Positions 15,891 to 17,746 of a stretch of 17,746 nucleotides of DNA are shown piece by piece. The notes beneath the pieces are model-generated. The model did not search any database, was not told where the DNA came from, and saw nothing but the letters and a program-made list of their open reading frames with translations. The stretch covers positions 1 through 17,746 of the forward strand of contig JACKBK010000052.1 in assembly GCA_020634555.1 (NCBI GenBank), given 5' to 3'. The stretch is from Caldilineae bacterium. GTDB taxonomy: Bacteria; Chloroflexota; Anaerolineae; JAAEKA01. Position 1 is the first letter of the stretch. The number at the start of each line of letters is the position of its first letter. The translations under genes and the position numbers were made by a program.

Positions 15891-17138
15891 TCATTCGGTC
15901 TCTGTCAGCAGTTTCAGTGCGTTCAACAACTGAGTATCGGTGCTGGACTGAAGTTCCTCTGGCGTCATTTCGGCTTCCACGCCTGGGTACAGACTTGTCG
16001 CGCCGTCCGGCAGACTTACGATTACGTCAGGTTCGATGCCCTGATGCCAGATGACCCGGCCCTTGGGTGTCAACCACTGCTCGGTGGCCAGCAGCAGGGC
16101 TGAACCGTCAGAGAGGTTATACTCGTTGAGCACGGTGCCTGTCCCGAAGGTCGTCTCTCCCAGCACCTGCGCCCGCCCATCGTCTTGCAGCGCGCCGGCC
16201 ACGATCTCGGATGCGCTGGCAGTGCCTTGGTTGACCAGCACGACAATTGGGAGATCCGTCGCGATGCCACCCGACCTGACCGGCACATCCTGGACAGCGC
16301 CTTGTGCGTCTTGCTCCTGCAAAACATTGCCGCTGGACAGGAACTGGCTGGCAACGCCGATTGCCTCGTCCAGTAGCCCGCCCGGGTTGTTGCGCAGATC
16401 CAGAACCACACCGGTATAGCCCTGTTGCTGGATGTCGGTCAGCGCCTCTTTCAGGTCATCGGTCACACCTTTGCTGAAGGCGGTAATGCGCAGATGAGCG
16501 ATGTTGCTGCCCGGCAGTCCGGCCCAACTCACATTGTGCAGGGGAATGCGGGCGCGCGTCAGAGTGACATCGCGCGGTTGCCCGTCATTCGGGGTTAGGA
16601 TCGTCAGCGTAACGTCGGTTCCAGCCGGGCCAAGGATGCGGCGCACAACCTCGTTCAGCGACAGGCCGGCGATGTCCTGGCTGTCCACAGCCAGAATGAG
16701 GTCGCCGGGATGCAGGCCAGCCTTTTGGGCCGGTGACCCATCGATCGGCGCGACGATGACCACGTGGTCATCCTTCATCTGAACCTCGGCGCCGATCCCC
16801 TGAAATTCACCCTGGGTCAGCGTATGTTGCTCCTTTAGCATGTCGGGGGACAGGAAGCGGCTGTGGCCGGTGTCGCCCAGCGCGTCGACCATGCCTGCGA
16901 TAGCGCCGTGAGCAAGCTGCTCTGGCTGTACGGCGGATTGATCGACATAACGTTGTTCGATGATTTGCCAGGCCTGGCGTACCACATGCAACTGGTCCTC
17001 GGCCGCCGCTGTTGCACTGCTCGGTGAACCCAACGCGGTTAGTACAGTCCGATCAAGCAGGACGCCACCGGCTATTCCGGCAACCATGATCACCAGCGCC
17101 AGGCTGATGATCGTTATTATTCGTATAGCAGTCTTCAT
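15891..17138 (-). CDS. S41-family C-terminal processing peptidase, general-base Lys replaced
   Basis: A 415-residue CtpA/Prc-like protein. Residues 5-28 are a membrane anchor or signal segment. A PDZ domain spans about 108-195 (GEFQGIGAEVQ, then GLHPGDLILAVD). The protease core has LDLRNNPGGLLDEAI (246-260) and GTASASEIVAGAL (305-317), where Ser308 is the expected nucleophile. The Lys that forms the catalytic dyad in Prc/CtpA enzymes lies 25 residues later in an FGKG motif; here the motif is FGTG, with Thr333 in place of Lys. The enzyme may use another base or be inactive and act as a binding protein. Length and domain order are normal. The ATG at 17138 has a GAGG close upstream. Confidence 0.9.
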   Translation of the reverse strand: MKTAIRIITIISLALVIMVAGIAGGVLLDRTVLTALGSPSSATAAAEDQLHVVRQAWQIIEQRYVDQSAVQPEQLAHGAIAGMVDALGDTGHSRFLSPDMLKEQHTLTQGEFQGIGAEVQMKDDHVVIVAPIDGSPAQKAGLHPGDLILAVDSQDIAGLSLNEVVRRILGPAGTDVTLTILTPNDGQPRDVTLTRARIPLHNVSWAGLPGSNIAHLRITAFSKGVTDDLKEALTDIQQQGYTGVVLDLRNNPGGLLDEAIGVASQFLSSGNVLQEQDAQGAVQDVPVRSGGIATDLPIVVLVNQGTASASEIVAGALQDDGRAQVLGETTFGTGTVLNEYNLSDGSALLLATEQWLTPKGRVIWHQGIEPDVIVSLPDGATSLYPGVEAEMTPEELQSSTDTQLLNALKLLTETE

Positions 17139-17264
17139 AGTCCTCGTTTCTCGGGGCGAGTGGATGGCGCCCGCTGGACTGAGGCCATTTGGCCAAACTC
17201 TCCTGCATAAAGGTATCGCGGGCGTCTATGTGGTTCCGGCCGGCCGGCTCTTGAATGAAAGTAC

Positions 17265-17331
17265 ACTTGCCCGGCCGAGGTCGCTCCACATCTTGTGCGG
17301 AAGTCTCACAATGCGACTGCGCCGGGCAAGT
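17265..17331. repeat. 11-bp perfect inverted repeat with 45-bp loop
   Basis: ACTTGCCCGGC (17265-17275) and GCCGGGCAAGT (17321-17331) are exact inverses. It lies about 130-190 bp upstream of the peptidase ATG. It could form a long-stem RNA or a cruciform; the plus strand continues to a T-run at 17358-17363. Confidence 0.6.
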
Positions 17332-17359
17332 AATCAAGGCAAACCCGTTTGTTTTGCTT

Positions 17360-17586
17360 TTTTATCAGTAACCACTCAGCTATAGAGTTGCGTCATTCCC
17401 GCTGAGGCGGGAATCCACTCCTTGCAGACCTGGATTTCCGCCAGCCTAGAAACTCCACGGAGAGATCCTTCGCTGGCGATTCGCCGTATTGGAAGTCGCT
17501 TGCTCCATTCGCTCACGGCGCATGCCGTCTGTGAGGCCATTGGGAACTCCGCGGGAATGACGGGTGCGTAGTTACTTTTATCAGTA
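17360..17586. mobile_element. MITE-like repeat element
   Basis: CGTCATTCCCGC (17391-17402) and GCGGGAATGACG (17551-17562) are perfect 12-bp inverted repeats, followed internally by the GCGGGAATCCA-type sequence known from dispersed bacterial repeats. Outside them the 11-bp direct repeat TTTTATCAGTA occurs at 17360-17370 and 17576-17586. No transposase is encoded. The direct repeat may be a target duplication or part of the element ends. Confidence 0.5.
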
Positions 17587-17686
17587 TATCAGGGTGTGTG
17601 GACAGCAGTCTTTAGTGAAACCTAATGGCAATCTAAAGGCAGTCTTAACAAGCTGCTTTCTACGCTGAGTTCAAGAACCTGCGCCT

Positions 17687-17746
17687 TTAGGTGGTGTGCG
17701 CCAGCAGGCTGGGCATCTTGTGGTCGAGAATGCGATATGCCAGCAG
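17687..17746 (-). CDS. C-terminal end of an unidentified gene
   Basis: The last 19 codons before a TAA at 17687 read LLAYRILDHKMPSLLAHTT on the minus strand, entering from the right edge. The peptide looks like a natural amphipathic C-terminus, and the other two frames look less protein-like. Only this fragment is present, so no function can be given. Confidence 0.4.
   Translation of the reverse strand: MLAYRILDHKMPSLLAHTT

Larger units (their letters stand above)
17139..17686. other. 548-bp spacer upstream of the S41 peptidase gene
   Basis: No gene is supported. It holds an 11-bp inverted repeat (17265-17331), a T-run (17358-17363) and a repeat element with inverted ends flanked by an 11-bp direct repeat (17360-17586). 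The promoter of the peptidase gene should lie in the left part, but no clear -35/-10 pair was found. Confidence 0.6.

Noticed and set aside
15101..16054. 317-codon plus-strand frame overlapping yqeB and the peptidase end
   Set aside because: Arg/Gly-rich out-of-frame shadow of yqeB with no ribosome site or motifs.

Overview
This 17.7 kb GC-rich window looks like a chromosomal segment of a Chloroflexota bacterium, probably near Anaerolineae or Caldilineae. That placement is an inference from several habits: a lipoprotein with a long Pro/Thr 'PPTxTP' linker, secreted dockerin-plus-repeat proteins, a DUF4037 protein, short degenerate intergenic repeats that stray into coding sequence, and frequent GTG/TTG starts. 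No rRNA, tRNA, CRISPR array or complete insertion sequence was seen.

Left part (1-6330), all on the minus strand. A secreted dockerin-like protein with a strict ten-residue glycine repeat runs off the left edge and is preceded by a near-consensus sigma-70 promoter. Then come a small secreted ORF, a DUF4037 nucleotidyltransferase-like gene, a lipoprotein with a PPTxTP linker, a seven-helix membrane protein, glycerol-3-phosphate dehydrogenase (gpsA) and a YcxB-like membrane protein. These genes are separated by spacers, several of which carry hairpins or polypurine repeats, so they do not look like one operon.

Middle (6447-9412). A compact minus-strand feoA-feoB-feoC ferrous iron uptake operon. 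FeoA and FeoB overlap by 11 bp, and FeoC carries a four-cysteine C-terminal cluster. Its upstream region has a perfect FNR-type palindrome centred 41.5 bp before the start point predicted from the -10 box, the position used by class II FNR/CRP activators. Divergently, a MOSC-domain gene has a consensus -35 and a 14-bp perfect palindrome in its promoter spacer.

Right-middle (9413-15845, plus strand). A molybdenum hydroxylase locus: the MOSC protein, a structured 262-bp spacer, an FAD and [2Fe-2S] subunit fusion in the order FAD then Fe-S, the molybdopterin-binding large subunit, and an EF2563/YqeB-family protein known from selenium-dependent molybdenum hydroxylase maturation. Between the large subunit and yqeB lie decayed toxin-antitoxin genes: hicB with a frameshifted hicA, and a frameshifted mazF.

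Right end (15891-17746). A minus-strand S41 C-terminal processing peptidase keeps the nucleophilic Ser but has Thr where the general-base Lys belongs. Upstream is a 550-bp spacer with inverted repeats and a roughly 200-bp repeat element with MITE-like ends, then the last 19 codons of another minus-strand gene.
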